This document shows positions 1 to 6,420 of a DNA stretch of 10,524 bases, piece by piece. Numbering within the stretch: the stretch's first letter is position 1; every line of letters starts with the position of its first letter. Both the position numbers and the translations under genes were made by a program. Where the stretch lies: contig URHI01000074.1 in the NCBI GenBank assembly GCA_900547565.1, forward strand, positions 1 through 10,524, read 5' to 3'. The notes under the pieces were generated by a model, which did not search any database, was not told where the DNA came from, and worked only from the letters and a program-made list of their open reading frames with translations. The stretch is from an uncultured Eubacteriales bacterium. GTDB taxonomy: Bacteria > Bacillota > Clostridia > Oscillospirales > CAG-272.

Positions 1-25
1 TTCCTCATCCGGGCGCGTTCTTTTC

Positions 26-57
26 GGCCATTTTCTGTCGCGTAACAGAAAATGGCC
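26..57. repeat. Perfect 13-bp inverted repeat (hairpin)
   Basis: The arms GGCCATTTTCTGT and ACAGAAAATGGCC are perfectly complementary and enclose the 6-nt loop CGCGTA. It could form a very stable stem on either strand. Neither side is followed by a T-run, so it does not look like a classical intrinsic terminator, although it lies downstream of the leftward gene ending at 171. Role unknown. Confidence 0.7.
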
Positions 58-61
58 ACTT

Positions 62-166
62 CTCATCGTCCTGTAAGACGATATTTCTATAGAAAAAACA
101 CTCTCCACGTCTTGAAAAACGATATTTCTGTAAATCCTCTCACCGTCCTATAAGACGATATAACAT
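62..166. repeat. Three degenerate direct repeats, spacing 41 and 36 bp
   Basis: Three related units begin with CTC[AC] at 62, 103 and 139. Their cores start at 67, 108 and 144. The first two 22-nt cores agree at 19 of 22 positions. The third agrees with the first at 17 of 18 positions and then diverges. Units 1 and 3 contain a small internal inverted repeat (CGTC...GACG). The block is intergenic, just beyond the stop of the leftward gene at 171. It resembles decayed small tandem repeats more than a CRISPR array, because the inter-core segments are only 14-19 nt and the copies are imperfect. Confidence 0.6.
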
Positions 167-170
167 TCTC

Positions 171-623
171 TCAAAGAAACTTTCTCGCCTGCTCGAAATT
201 ATTTTCCTCAAAGGCAATAATCTCACGGCACAGTTTAAGCATATCCTCCGAGCAGTTGGAATTTTCAAAGCTACGCAGTGTGCGTGTGGTCTCGCAGATC
301 CCCATGACACATCCCTCCATTAAAAGCTCGGCGATGTGACTTGCAGTCGAGTCAACCATGGTTTTCATACTCATGCCCATCTTGGCTCCCATTTTGGCCA
401 TGGTACCTTCCTCTCGCGCCTGTCCGCCCTGTGATTCAAGCGCACTCTTTGCACGCGCGGCAAACGCCTCATATCCGTCAAGTATCTGCGTCATGTGACT
501 CTTGATAGTGTCATCGTCAGTTTTTGGAAGCAGATTTATAATAGAATCCGCCCCCATCTTCATATTTTTGTATATCAGACCGGCAAGCTCACCGGTTTTT
601 GTAATAGTTTGTTCAGTGGACAT
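171..623 (-). CDS. Conserved helical protein of unknown function, possible four-helix-bundle fold
   Basis: The 150-residue product has no signal peptide or membrane segment and appears to be cytosolic and almost entirely alpha-helical. A long first half (residues 10-70, acidic and amphipathic) leads into a Met/Gly/Lys-rich segment (GTMAKMGAKMGMSMKTM, 73-89). A helix with ASHIAELLMEG (94-104) and a Glu-rich C-terminal helix (REIIAFEENNFEQ) follow. The pattern suggests a four-helix bundle similar in outline to ferritin-like or DUF2383-type proteins, but I see no complete metal-binding EXXH set. Similar small proteins seem familiar from other Clostridia, from memory only. The start is supported by AAAGG 7 nt upstream of the ATG. 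It lies downstream of the dnaI-like gene on the same strand, separated by a 12-bp inverted repeat, so it is probably a separate unit. Function unknown. Confidence 0.8.
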   Translation of the reverse strand: MSTEQTITKTGELAGLIYKNMKMGADSIINLLPKTDDDTIKSHMTQILDGYEAFAARAKSALESQGGQAREEGTMAKMGAKMGMSMKTMVDSTASHIAELLMEGCVMGICETTRTLRSFENSNCSEDMLKLCREIIAFEENNFEQARKFL

Positions 624-646
624 CTTGTCGCCTTTCCTAAAATATT

Positions 647-682
647 AAAAAGTGTACGTCAATAGTATGCCGTACACTTTTT
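647..682 (-). terminator. 12-bp inverted repeat after dnaI-like gene; terminator or operator
   Basis: The arms AAAAAGTGTACG and CGTACACTTTTT are perfectly complementary around a 12-nt loop. Read on the minus strand, the stem begins 16 nt after the dnaI-like stop and ends in TTTTT, as expected of an intrinsic terminator, though the GC part is short (GTGTACG). The structure is symmetric and also lies 24 nt upstream of the next minus-strand gene, so it could instead be, or double as, a regulator binding site. Confidence 0.6.
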
Positions 683-698
683 GCAATTATTCCGAAAA

Positions 699-1679
699 TC
701 ATTTTCTGCCCAGCTTCTGCGCCCGTACATCCTTGCCGACAAACCGCAACGCACGATACTCACCCAAAAGCCGACTTACAATGCGATCGGTATAACGGCT
801 CTTAAGCTCTGCCGGCGTCAGATTGGTGCTGATAACCGTGCTACGTCCCAAATTCAGCCGTGTGTTTATCACGTTGAAAAGGCATGAAACCGTAAACTGA
901 TTTGTCACCTCAGTTCCGAGATCGTCGATAATCAACAAATCGCACTCAAAATAGCGCTCCGTATCCTCTCCCGCTCCCGGGACCGAACTGTTGCCGAACC
1001 GCTCTCTTTCAAAATCCGACAGCATTCCCTGCGCTCCGGTGTAATAGACATCGTATCCGGCCTCAATGATAGTGCGCGCCATAGCCGACGACAAATGCGT
1101 CTTTCCGAGCCCCGTTCCGCCCATCAGCAAAAGGTTTCCCGAGCCGACACCGTGAAACCCTTGGGCAAAACGATATGCAATAGTAAGGTTGCGCTCCATT
1201 TCCTCGCGATCTGCGCGGCTGTCGCTGTAATAATCCAAAGAAAAGTTTTCAAAGCTCTGGTCGCGCAGCAGCTGCCCCAGCCCCGATGATTCACAGCCTG
1301 CCAGAACCAGCGCCTTTTTCATGCACGAGCACATGCGTCCGTCCACAAATCCGCTGTCCGAGCACTTCTCACACTCGTAATGCACGTCTGAGTAGTCCTC
1401 CGGATAGCCATACTGACGCAACAGCTCTGCACGCCGGGCCTGCAATTCGGTGTTTTTGCGACGTATTTCGGCCACCTGCTCCTGCGTTGCCTCTCCGCCT
1501 GCCAGTATCGCACCCATTATTTCAAGTCCGGTACGCCCCAGCTTTGCATCAATTTCGCGCACACCCGGGATGTTGCGTGCCAGCTCCTCACGGCGCATGT
1601 CGGCATCCGCACGCGCTTTGGTGAATTTATTTTCATATTCGGCGCGTATACGCCGGTAGTTCTCAGCGTTATAGCCCAT
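699..1679 (-). CDS. dnaI: DnaC/DnaI-type helicase-loader ATPase
   Basis: This 326-residue AAA+ protein belongs to the DnaC/DnaI/IstB-like group, which loads the replicative helicase onto single-stranded DNA during initiation and restart. An N-terminal coiled, charged region (1-95) precedes a cysteine cluster C103-x2-C106-x10-C117-x-C119, the zinc-binding element typical of firmicute helicase loaders. The ATPase core shows Walker A GGTGLGKT (187-194), Walker B LLIIDDLG (248-255), sensor-1 VISTNL (282-287) and the probable arginine-finger segment DRIVSRL (298-304). GAGGAGG 5 nt upstream fixes the start. It lies 10 nt after the DnaD-domain gene, so the two primosome components are co-transcribed with rex. 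An IS21-type IstB is unlikely because there is no IstA or transposon end nearby and the Cys cluster favours a cellular loader. The symbol is by role; orthology to B. subtilis dnaI is inferred. Confidence 0.9.
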   Translation of the reverse strand: MGYNAENYRRIRAEYENKFTKARADADMRREELARNIPGVREIDAKLGRTGLEIMGAILAGGEATQEQVAEIRRKNTELQARRAELLRQYGYPEDYSDVHYECEKCSDSGFVDGRMCSCMKKALVLAGCESSGLGQLLRDQSFENFSLDYYSDSRADREEMERNLTIAYRFAQGFHGVGSGNLLLMGGTGLGKTHLSSAMARTIIEAGYDVYYTGAQGMLSDFERERFGNSSVPGAGEDTERYFECDLLIIDDLGTEVTNQFTVSCLFNVINTRLNLGRSTVISTNLTPAELKSRYTDRIVSRLLGEYRALRFVGKDVRAQKLGRK

Positions 1680-1689
1680 GTCTGCCTCC

Positions 1690-2832
1690 TCAGTTATCGG
1701 AATAGCTGCGCTTCAGCGCCGCCTCAAAAAACTCATCAGTATCAAAGCTGGCGCCGTCCTGCTTGCCTTTCTTGTGTGCCTCGGCATCGGACTTTACCGC
1801 TTCCGGCGTGGTAATTCCCGCGGCATACCAGCGCTCAAGTATGCCGTTCATATATGCGGGATTGTATTCATGGCAACTGTCAACGGTTATGTCGTATGCC
1901 AGCTCCACCATGTCAAATCCGTACTTCATCTCAATGCACCAACGGTTGACAAAGCGACTTTCCTTAGCAGTCAGCCGGCGGCCGCGCGCCCCAACCATTG
2001 CCTTGAAGCGGCCTTCAAACGTGGCATATTCCTCGCGCTGCGCCAACTGCTCACGAAGTGCGTCAGCCGTGTTTACTCCCTCGTCATACATACCGAAGGC
2101 AACCGTTTCAACGTACCGCATACTTGTCTTGCCCACACGGGCGCAGTGTTCCAGCAATATGTAAAGATAATCGTCCGTCAGCTCAAGATAGCTTTTCAGG
2201 CCGATTAGCACCGATACCTCACGCGGGTTGAACATGCGCCCGATACGCCGCTGTGCTTCATCCACCAGCGCGACCGCATCCCCGTCGTTCTCAAGCATGC
2301 TGTTAAGCGCCTCTGTAGAGTAGTCAGGCAGCTCTGCCGCACGTATCAGCTTGCCGCGACCAGCAGGGCGTGTGGGACGTACGGTAGCAGAAGTGACCGC
2401 TCCTTGCTCATCCCCGGTACTGCCCTGCACTGAGTCCGGCGCGGACTTTTGCTTTTCCGGCAGGTCCGGCGCGGCAATCACGGAACTATCTACGACTTCT
2501 GCCGTTTTTGTCTGCACAGCTCCCTGCCCATCTGCACTTACATCGACCGCAGAGGATTCCCGACCGGCGGGCTGATCTGAGTTGTTTTCATTTTCAATAT
2601 CCGCCACTCCGGCACCGCACCAGAATGCCAGTGCAGCGTCAAGCTGCGCACGACTGCATTTGAGCAGTTTGGTCACTCTCTCTGCCTCTGCGTCGTAGTT
2701 TTCGCGCACACCCGCATCCGAAGTCAGAATAAACAGCAACCGCAGTGCCGTCTCGGACGCCCGCGTGACACGCTTTACCGCGGATGCGGGTATGCTTACC
2801 GATCCGTCCGAAAAATCCAGTTTTATTTTCAT
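1690..2832 (-). CDS. DnaD-domain replication initiation protein
   Basis: The 380-residue protein has a DnaD/DnaB-like layout. An N-terminal winged-helix-like region (1-80) is followed by a low-complexity Ala/Ser/Asp/Gln-rich linker (about 80-165). Two DnaD-type helical repeats sit at about 195-262 and 270-342. The second carries a YNPAYMNGILERW segment (323-335), matching the YxxxIxxxW signature that DnaD-domain proteins use for DNA binding. In firmicutes such proteins remodel origin DNA and recruit the helicase with its loader, and the loader gene follows 10 nt downstream. The start has only a modest SD (AAGGG, about 12 nt upstream) overlapping the rex stop, which suggests translational coupling. 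Whether it corresponds to DnaD or DnaB cannot be decided here, so no symbol is given. Confidence 0.88.
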   Translation of the reverse strand: MKIKLDFSDGSVSIPASAVKRVTRASETALRLLFILTSDAGVRENYDAEAERVTKLLKCSRAQLDAALAFWCGAGVADIENENNSDQPAGRESSAVDVSADGQGAVQTKTAEVVDSSVIAAPDLPEKQKSAPDSVQGSTGDEQGAVTSATVRPTRPAGRGKLIRAAELPDYSTEALNSMLENDGDAVALVDEAQRRIGRMFNPREVSVLIGLKSYLELTDDYLYILLEHCARVGKTSMRYVETVAFGMYDEGVNTADALREQLAQREEYATFEGRFKAMVGARGRRLTAKESRFVNRWCIEMKYGFDMVELAYDITVDSCHEYNPAYMNGILERWYAAGITTPEAVKSDAEAHKKGKQDGASFDTDEFFEAALKRSYSDN

Positions 2833-2846
2833 GTCTTATATTACCC

Positions 2847-3560
2847 TTAAATATTGCCGTTATCGCGGCGGCACAGCTCGTAGCACAGCGTCATGAGAGA
2901 GTCGCCCAAATGAACATTTTCCACCACTGTATCCGTACCGGCGGTGTCCAGCTCCTTACCGGTAAAATTCCAGATACCGCGAATACCCGCCGCCGTCACC
3001 ATTTCAGCCGCCGCAACCGCCGCTTCCTTGGGAAGTGTCAGAACGGCGATATCTGCGTGATTGTCCCGGCAGTAGGCAGGAAAATCTTTCATGTCGTATA
3101 TCTGCGCCTCGCCTACCGTGCGCCCGATAAGCGCAGGATTGACGTCGAACAACGCAATTACATCAACTCCGCGTTTTTCAAACATGGGGTTACGCACAAG
3201 AGCCGAACCGAGGTTCCCGGCTCCGATAATCACGGCACGGTAACCACAGCCGACGCCGAGAATATCACAGATTTTGGTATACAGATAATTGACGTTATAT
3301 CCGTATCCCTGCTGGCCGAATCCACCGAAGCAGTTCAGATCCTGCCGTATCTGCGATGCCGTGACGTGCATTATATCCGACAACTCGCCTGAGCTGATGC
3401 GGCTTTTGCCCTGTCGGATCAACTCACGAAGATATCTGAAATAGCGGGGCAGCCGCTTTACGACTGCCGGAGAAACATTGCCGCGAACACCGGCTTTATC
3501 ACCCAGCTCACCGAATTCCGACATGTTTTCCCGCTCATAATTTATATCATTGTTTTCCAT
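2847..3560 (-). CDS. rex: Redox-sensing transcriptional repressor Rex
   Basis: Rex binds operator DNA when NAD+ prevails and releases it when NADH rises, controlling fermentation and NADH-reoxidation genes. The 237-residue product has an N-terminal winged helix with RLPRYFRYLRELI (36-48) and TASQIRQDLNCFGGFG (67-82), then GYGYNV (85-90). A Rossmann domain follows with GAGNLG (113-118), and the C-terminal swapped helix runs to the end. The frame is open 13 codons further upstream, but AGGGGGAT 4 nt before the ATG at 3560 decides this start. The N-terminus is about 25 residues longer than most Rex proteins. It is the first gene of rex-dnaD-dnaI, with tsaD upstream on the same strand, a neighbourhood also familiar from Bacillus. 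I found no clear Rex operator in its own promoter. Confidence 0.95.
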   Translation of the reverse strand: MENNDINYERENMSEFGELGDKAGVRGNVSPAVVKRLPRYFRYLRELIRQGKSRISSGELSDIMHVTASQIRQDLNCFGGFGQQGYGYNVNYLYTKICDILGVGCGYRAVIIGAGNLGSALVRNPMFEKRGVDVIALFDVNPALIGRTVGEAQIYDMKDFPAYCRDNHADIAVLTLPKEAAVAAAEMVTAAGIRGIWNFTGKELDTAGTDTVVENVHLGDSLMTLCYELCRRDNGNI

Positions 3561-3601
3561 AGGTATCCCCCTAATAAATGCACACAAAACCGAACACATG
3601 G

Positions 3602-3630
3602 CTTATAATCTGCACGATATTTATTGATAA
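3602..3630 (-). promoter_or_regulatory. Candidate sigma-A promoter for rex-dnaD-dnaI
   Basis: On the minus strand there is TTATCA (3630-3625), a 17-nt spacer and TATAAG (3607-3602). That is 4/6 and 5/6 matches to the -35 and -10 consensus. Transcription would start near 3595, about 35 nt before the rex ATG. The -35 lies only 6 nt from the nearest DnaA-type box, so bound DnaA would sit directly behind or over RNA polymerase. Confidence 0.5.
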
Positions 3631-3636
3631 GTGAGG

Positions 3637-3727
3637 TTTTCCACGGGTTTTTCCATATACCTGTGGAAAACTCAGCATGGAAAACCGGCGAGTTTTCCAC
3701 ATCGGTGTGGAAAAGTATTGTGGAAAA
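3637..3727. promoter_or_regulatory. DnaA-box cluster (seven sites, four perfect)
   Basis: Exact TTTTCCACA (fits TTWTNCACA) occurs at 3693-3701 and, as TGTGGAAAA, at 3662-3670, 3706-3714 and 3719-3727. Near matches are TTTTCCACG (3637-3645), TTTTCCATA (3649-3657) and TTTTCCATG on the minus strand (3684-3676). Three copies extend to 12 bp, GAGTTTTCCACA (3662-3673, 3690-3701, 3719-3730). The sites at 3693 and 3706 form an inverted pair with a 4-nt gap, and 3706/3719 are tandem at 13 bp. The cluster fills the gap between tsaD and the rex promoter. It likely binds DnaA, either to regulate the operon or to titrate the initiator. No dnaA or dnaN is present in the window, so it is not evidently oriC. 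Confidence 0.8.
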
Positions 3728-3762
3728 CTCGGCTGATTTTTTTGAAATGTGATATAGTTTTT

Positions 3763-4764
3763 TCAGACCGCAGAGGCGTTAAGCCCGGTGCCGGCCAAAT
3801 GTCCTGCCAGAAATTCAAAATATCCGGCAGTCGCCACCATAGCTGCATTGTCCCCGCACAGCGACACCGGTGGCACTGACATGATCACACCGCGGCGCTG
3901 GCACATACGGTCAAGCGCGGCCCGAAGGTGTGAGTTGGCCGCAACTCCGCCCGCCAGCACAAGCCTATGCTCCCCTGTCCGCTCAAGCGCAGCCTCGGCT
4001 TTTTTTGTGATAGCCGACACAATTGCACGTGTATATGATGCCGCAAGATCGGCTCGCGGGACGTCAAGTCCCTGCTGCCCGAGCATATTGATATAGTTGA
4101 GCGCTGCCGTTTTTATTCCGCTGAATGAAAAGTCCAGCGTTTCCCCACTCAGCGCGGGCGACGGAAGCGCGACAGCCTTTGGATCACCCTCATAAGCCAA
4201 ACGGTCGATAGCCGCGCCGCCGGGATACGGCAATCCGATCACCCGTCCGATTTTGTCGAACGCCTCGCCTGCAGCGTCGTCGCGCGTTGTACCGATTTCG
4301 CAGAAATCGGTATAGCTTGTCACGCGGTAGAACGACGTATGTCCGCCGGAAACCACCAGCGCCAAAAAAGGAGGTTCAAGTCCTCGGTCGGCAAGATATG
4401 CAGCCGCTGTGTGCGCCTTTATATGGTCAACCGCCACCAGCGGTATATTGTTGGCATATGCCAAAGACTTAGCAAAATTGACCCCCACCAGCAGTGCCCC
4501 AATAAGTCCGGGGTGCGACGTGACCGCCACAGCGCCTATCTGCTCGAGCGTTATGTCTGCCTTCTGCAGCGCCTCGTACGTAATACCGCTTACCGCCTCA
4601 ATGTGAGCACGGCTTGCGATCTCAGGTACAACACCGCCGTAAAGCCGGTGAGTTTCTATCTGCGACGCGACTATGTTGGAAGCGATACGCCGGACGCCGT
4701 CGCCCATCTGAACTACCGCAGCCGATGTTTCATCACATGAGCTTTCAATTCCAAGAATGTACAT
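3763..4764 (-). CDS. tsaD: tRNA N6-adenosine threonylcarbamoyltransferase TsaD
   Basis: TsaD (Kae1/Gcp/YgjD) transfers the threonylcarbamoyl group to A37 of ANN-decoding tRNAs in the cytoplasm, together with TsaB and TsaE. The 333-residue protein has normal family length. It begins MYILGIESSCDETS and contains SRAHIE (51-56), the metal ligands H114 and H118 in DHIKAH, the nucleotide loop VSGGHTS (138-144), AGGVAANSHLR (271-281) and the final metal ligand D305 in GDNAAM. Most bacterial members carry a (N/H)HxxGH form of the metal motif, so DHIKAH is a mild variant with both histidines kept. It begins 3 nt after the rimI stop, indicating translational coupling. tsaB and tsaE, often adjacent, are absent from this window. 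Confidence 0.97.
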   Translation of the reverse strand: MYILGIESSCDETSAAVVQMGDGVRRIASNIVASQIETHRLYGGVVPEIASRAHIEAVSGITYEALQKADITLEQIGAVAVTSHPGLIGALLVGVNFAKSLAYANNIPLVAVDHIKAHTAAAYLADRGLEPPFLALVVSGGHTSFYRVTSYTDFCEIGTTRDDAAGEAFDKIGRVIGLPYPGGAAIDRLAYEGDPKAVALPSPALSGETLDFSFSGIKTAALNYINMLGQQGLDVPRADLAASYTRAIVSAITKKAEAALERTGEHRLVLAGGVAANSHLRAALDRMCQRRGVIMSVPPVSLCGDNAAMVATAGYFEFLAGHLAGTGLNASAV

Positions 4765-4767
4765 ATG

Positions 4768-5211
4768 TCAGTCAACCTCTGTTTTTTTCTGCATAACCAC
4801 CGCGTCCTCGCGCGGATGGGCATAAAATCCCGGACGCAGTCCCGCCACGCAAAAGCCCTCGGCTTCATAAAGTGATCTGGCCGCAGTATTGGACGCCCGC
4901 ACCTCAAGCGTCAGTGTAACTATGCCACATTCGGACGCAGCCTTGCAAAGCTGCCTCAACGCGCCGCGTGCACGGCCCTGCCGCCTGAAATCCGGGTGTG
5001 TGGCGACCGTGACGATTTCGCCCTCATCCAGCACATACACCATGCAGGCGTAAGCGGCAAGGCGTCCGTCTTCGGTAACGCAGGCGACACCCATGCCACC
5101 TTCGCGCGTGAAAAGGCTCAGTCCGCTCTCCGTCCACGGTTCTGAAAAGCAAAGCGCCTCAATTGCTGCCGCCTCGGGAATGTGACAGGCGGAAAAGTCA
5201 GTAAGTATCAT
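4768..5211 (-). CDS. rimI: GNAT acetyltransferase RimI
   Basis: RimI N-acetylates protein N-termini, classically ribosomal protein S18, using acetyl-CoA. From the start used here the product is 147 residues with a single GNAT fold. It shows the N-terminal IEALCFSEPWT (17-27), EIVTVATHPDFRRQGRA (65-81) with the acetyl-CoA loop RRQGRA, TLEVRASNTAA (101-111) with probable catalytic E103, and SLYEAEGF (113-120) with Y115. These match the key positions in E. coli RimI numbering. An ATG 7 codons upstream (5232) overlaps the preceding stop, but the chosen ATG has GGAG 10 nt upstream and fits the family N-terminus better, so the start is moderately certain. It sits between the lipoprotein gene and tsaD in one leftward operon, consistent with the common rimI-tsaD linkage. 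Confidence 0.92.
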   Translation of the reverse strand: MILTDFSACHIPEAAAIEALCFSEPWTESGLSLFTREGGMGVACVTEDGRLAAYACMVYVLDEGEIVTVATHPDFRRQGRARGALRQLCKAASECGIVTLTLEVRASNTAARSLYEAEGFCVAGLRPGFYAHPREDAVVMQKKTEVD

Positions 5212-5228
5212 AAGTAAGCGGCTCCGCA

Positions 5229-5846
5229 TCATTCCAGCGAGCCGTCAAGGTAGCCGCTGATTACCTCGCCTGCCGGAACACACCGCCCGGTGTCGCGGCA
5301 ATAAAGATAAGCACCGTCGGAATATTCTACGTATACAAGGCTGTAATACATAAATGGATATTTGTCCGACGCAAACTTGACGCTGTAGTGGCACGTCGGC
5401 GTTATAGCGGGATATTCTATACTCTCGCCCGACTCCCATTCGGCGATGACCGCGCTTATGTGGTCGCTCTTGACTATGTCGACAACGGCATAAAGCGTAT
5501 CCCCTTCGACGCACAGCATTATTTCATTGATCTCCATGTCAACGAGATCGGGCAATGTGACCTTGTCACGATTATAGAAGATTGTCTTACCTTCCTCGGT
5601 GATCCAAAGCAAGGGATCTGCACCTTCCATGGTGAAAAAATCAATGGTTGTATAATCGTTGCGGAGCTTGGCATATTTGTCACCAATTTCGCGCGCCTCG
5701 TAGCACAGCGGCGCGTCAACGTAGCCTTCCCCGGTCTTCCGGTCGATATAGAGATGTTGGGTCTGGTCGTATTTCAGGTTGTTTGTGCAAGAGCAGAGCA
5801 GCAAAATGCACATCAGTGCGGCGGTTGCGGTTTTTACGAATTTCAT
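5229..5846 (-). CDS. Putative lipoprotein of unknown function
   Basis: The 205-residue product starts MKFVKTATAALMCILLLCSC, a positively charged n-region and hydrophobic core ending in a lipobox-like LLCSC. C20 is the probable lipidated residue, so the protein should be anchored outside the cytoplasmic membrane. The mature part is acidic, rich in Tyr and Asp and mostly beta-like, with YFxx- and YxE/YxD-type short motifs and no catalytic signature I recognise. The frame is open 17 codons further upstream, but GGAGG at 5852-5856 (5 nt before the ATG at 5846) and the signal peptide fix this start. It follows comEB closely and its stop lies just upstream of rimI, so it belongs to the comEB-rimI-tsaD unit. 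Function unknown. Confidence 0.82.
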   Translation of the reverse strand: MKFVKTATAALMCILLLCSCTNNLKYDQTQHLYIDRKTGEGYVDAPLCYEAREIGDKYAKLRNDYTTIDFFTMEGADPLLWITEEGKTIFYNRDKVTLPDLVDMEINEIMLCVEGDTLYAVVDIVKSDHISAVIAEWESGESIEYPAITPTCHYSVKFASDKYPFMYYSLVYVEYSDGAYLYCRDTGRCVPAGEVISGYLDGSLE

Positions 5847-5865
5847 TTTTGCCTCCGGCAGTAAT

Positions 5866-6354
5866 TTAATATCCGAAGTTGCCTGAAAGTGAGTCATCGT
5901 CGGTTATCCATTCTTCAACGTCAATAACTCGGTAGTCATCGGGCGTATCGCGTATTACAACGCGGCTTATTCCGGCATTGATTATCTGGCGCTTGCACAT
6001 CATGCAGGACGACGTGCCAGGCACCAGTGAACCGTCCTCGGGCGAAACGCAGGCCATATACAGCGTGGAACCCAACATTTGTTCGCGCGGCGCGGCAATT
6101 ATTGCATTGGCCTCGGAATGAACAGAACGACACATTTCATAGCGTTCGCCGCGCGGAATATTGAGCTTGTCCCGCATACAGAATTGCAGATCGTTGCAGT
6201 TTTTACGTCCGCGCGGGGCACCGTTATATCCTGTCGACACAATCACATCGTTTTTTACTATTATGGCACCGTATTTTTTTCTCAGGCAGGTACTACGTTC
6301 GGCCACTGTTTGAGCAATATCAAGATAATAGTTTTCCTTGCTGACTCTTTGCAT
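5866..6354 (-). CDS. comEB: Deoxycytidylate (dCMP) deaminase family protein, ComEB-like
   Basis: dCMP deaminases convert dCMP to dUMP with a zinc-activated water, feeding dTMP synthesis. In firmicutes the family member is often called ComEB. The 162-residue protein has YGAIIVKNDVIVSTGYNGAPRG (28-49) near the substrate site, the zinc/catalytic pair H79-S-E81 (HSEANAI) and the second zinc motif C117-x2-C120 (SSCMMC), where the usual proline before the first Cys is replaced by Ser. GGAGG 7 nt upstream of the ATG supports the start. It is the first gene of the leftward unit, behind a good promoter at 6392-6420. The family is secure. The symbol is by similarity, since the competence role of comEB is uncertain even in Bacillus and no comEA or comEC is present. 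Confidence 0.92.
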   Translation of the reverse strand: MQRVSKENYYLDIAQTVAERSTCLRKKYGAIIVKNDVIVSTGYNGAPRGRKNCNDLQFCMRDKLNIPRGERYEMCRSVHSEANAIIAAPREQMLGSTLYMACVSPEDGSLVPGTSSCMMCKRQIINAGISRVVIRDTPDDYRVIDVEEWITDDDSLSGNFGY

Positions 6355-6391
6355 ATCTATCCTCCGTATCGGAACATTTCTCTATTTTATT

Positions 6392-6420
6392 ATTATAATA
6401 TATCCTGCCGCATAAATCAA
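6392..6420 (-). promoter_or_regulatory. Promoter for the comEB-lipoprotein-rimI-tsaD unit
   Basis: On the minus strand TTGATT (6420-6415), a 17-nt spacer and a perfect TATAAT (6397-6392) form a good sigma-A promoter. The predicted start near 6385 gives a leader of about 30 nt carrying the GGAGG of comEB. Confidence 0.7.

Noticed and set aside
62..166. Possible small CRISPR array
   Set aside because: The repeats are imperfect, cores are about 22 nt with 14-19-nt gaps, only three units exist and no cas gene is in the window.
699..1679. IstB-type transposition helper
   Set aside because: No IstA, terminal inverted repeats or target duplications are visible, and the operon with rex and a DnaD protein plus the Cys cluster fits a cellular helicase loader.
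3561..3599. Longer Rex start 13 codons upstream
   Set aside because: The upstream ATG lacks an SD and lies close to the predicted transcription start, while the ATG at 3560 has AGGGGG 6 nt before it.
3637..3727. Chromosomal origin oriC
   Set aside because: DnaA boxes alone are not enough: no dnaA, dnaN, rpmH or gidA-type neighbours and no convincing long AT-rich unwinding tract are present.
5388..5864. 158-codon plus-strand frame over the lipoprotein gene
   Set aside because: It is the shadow of a minus-strand gene with a good SD, signal peptide and tight operon spacing.
6388..6404. Third PerR-type box in the comEB promoter
   Set aside because: The AT-rich stretch overlaps the -10 and matches only one half-site well; symmetry is poor, so it is probably just the promoter.
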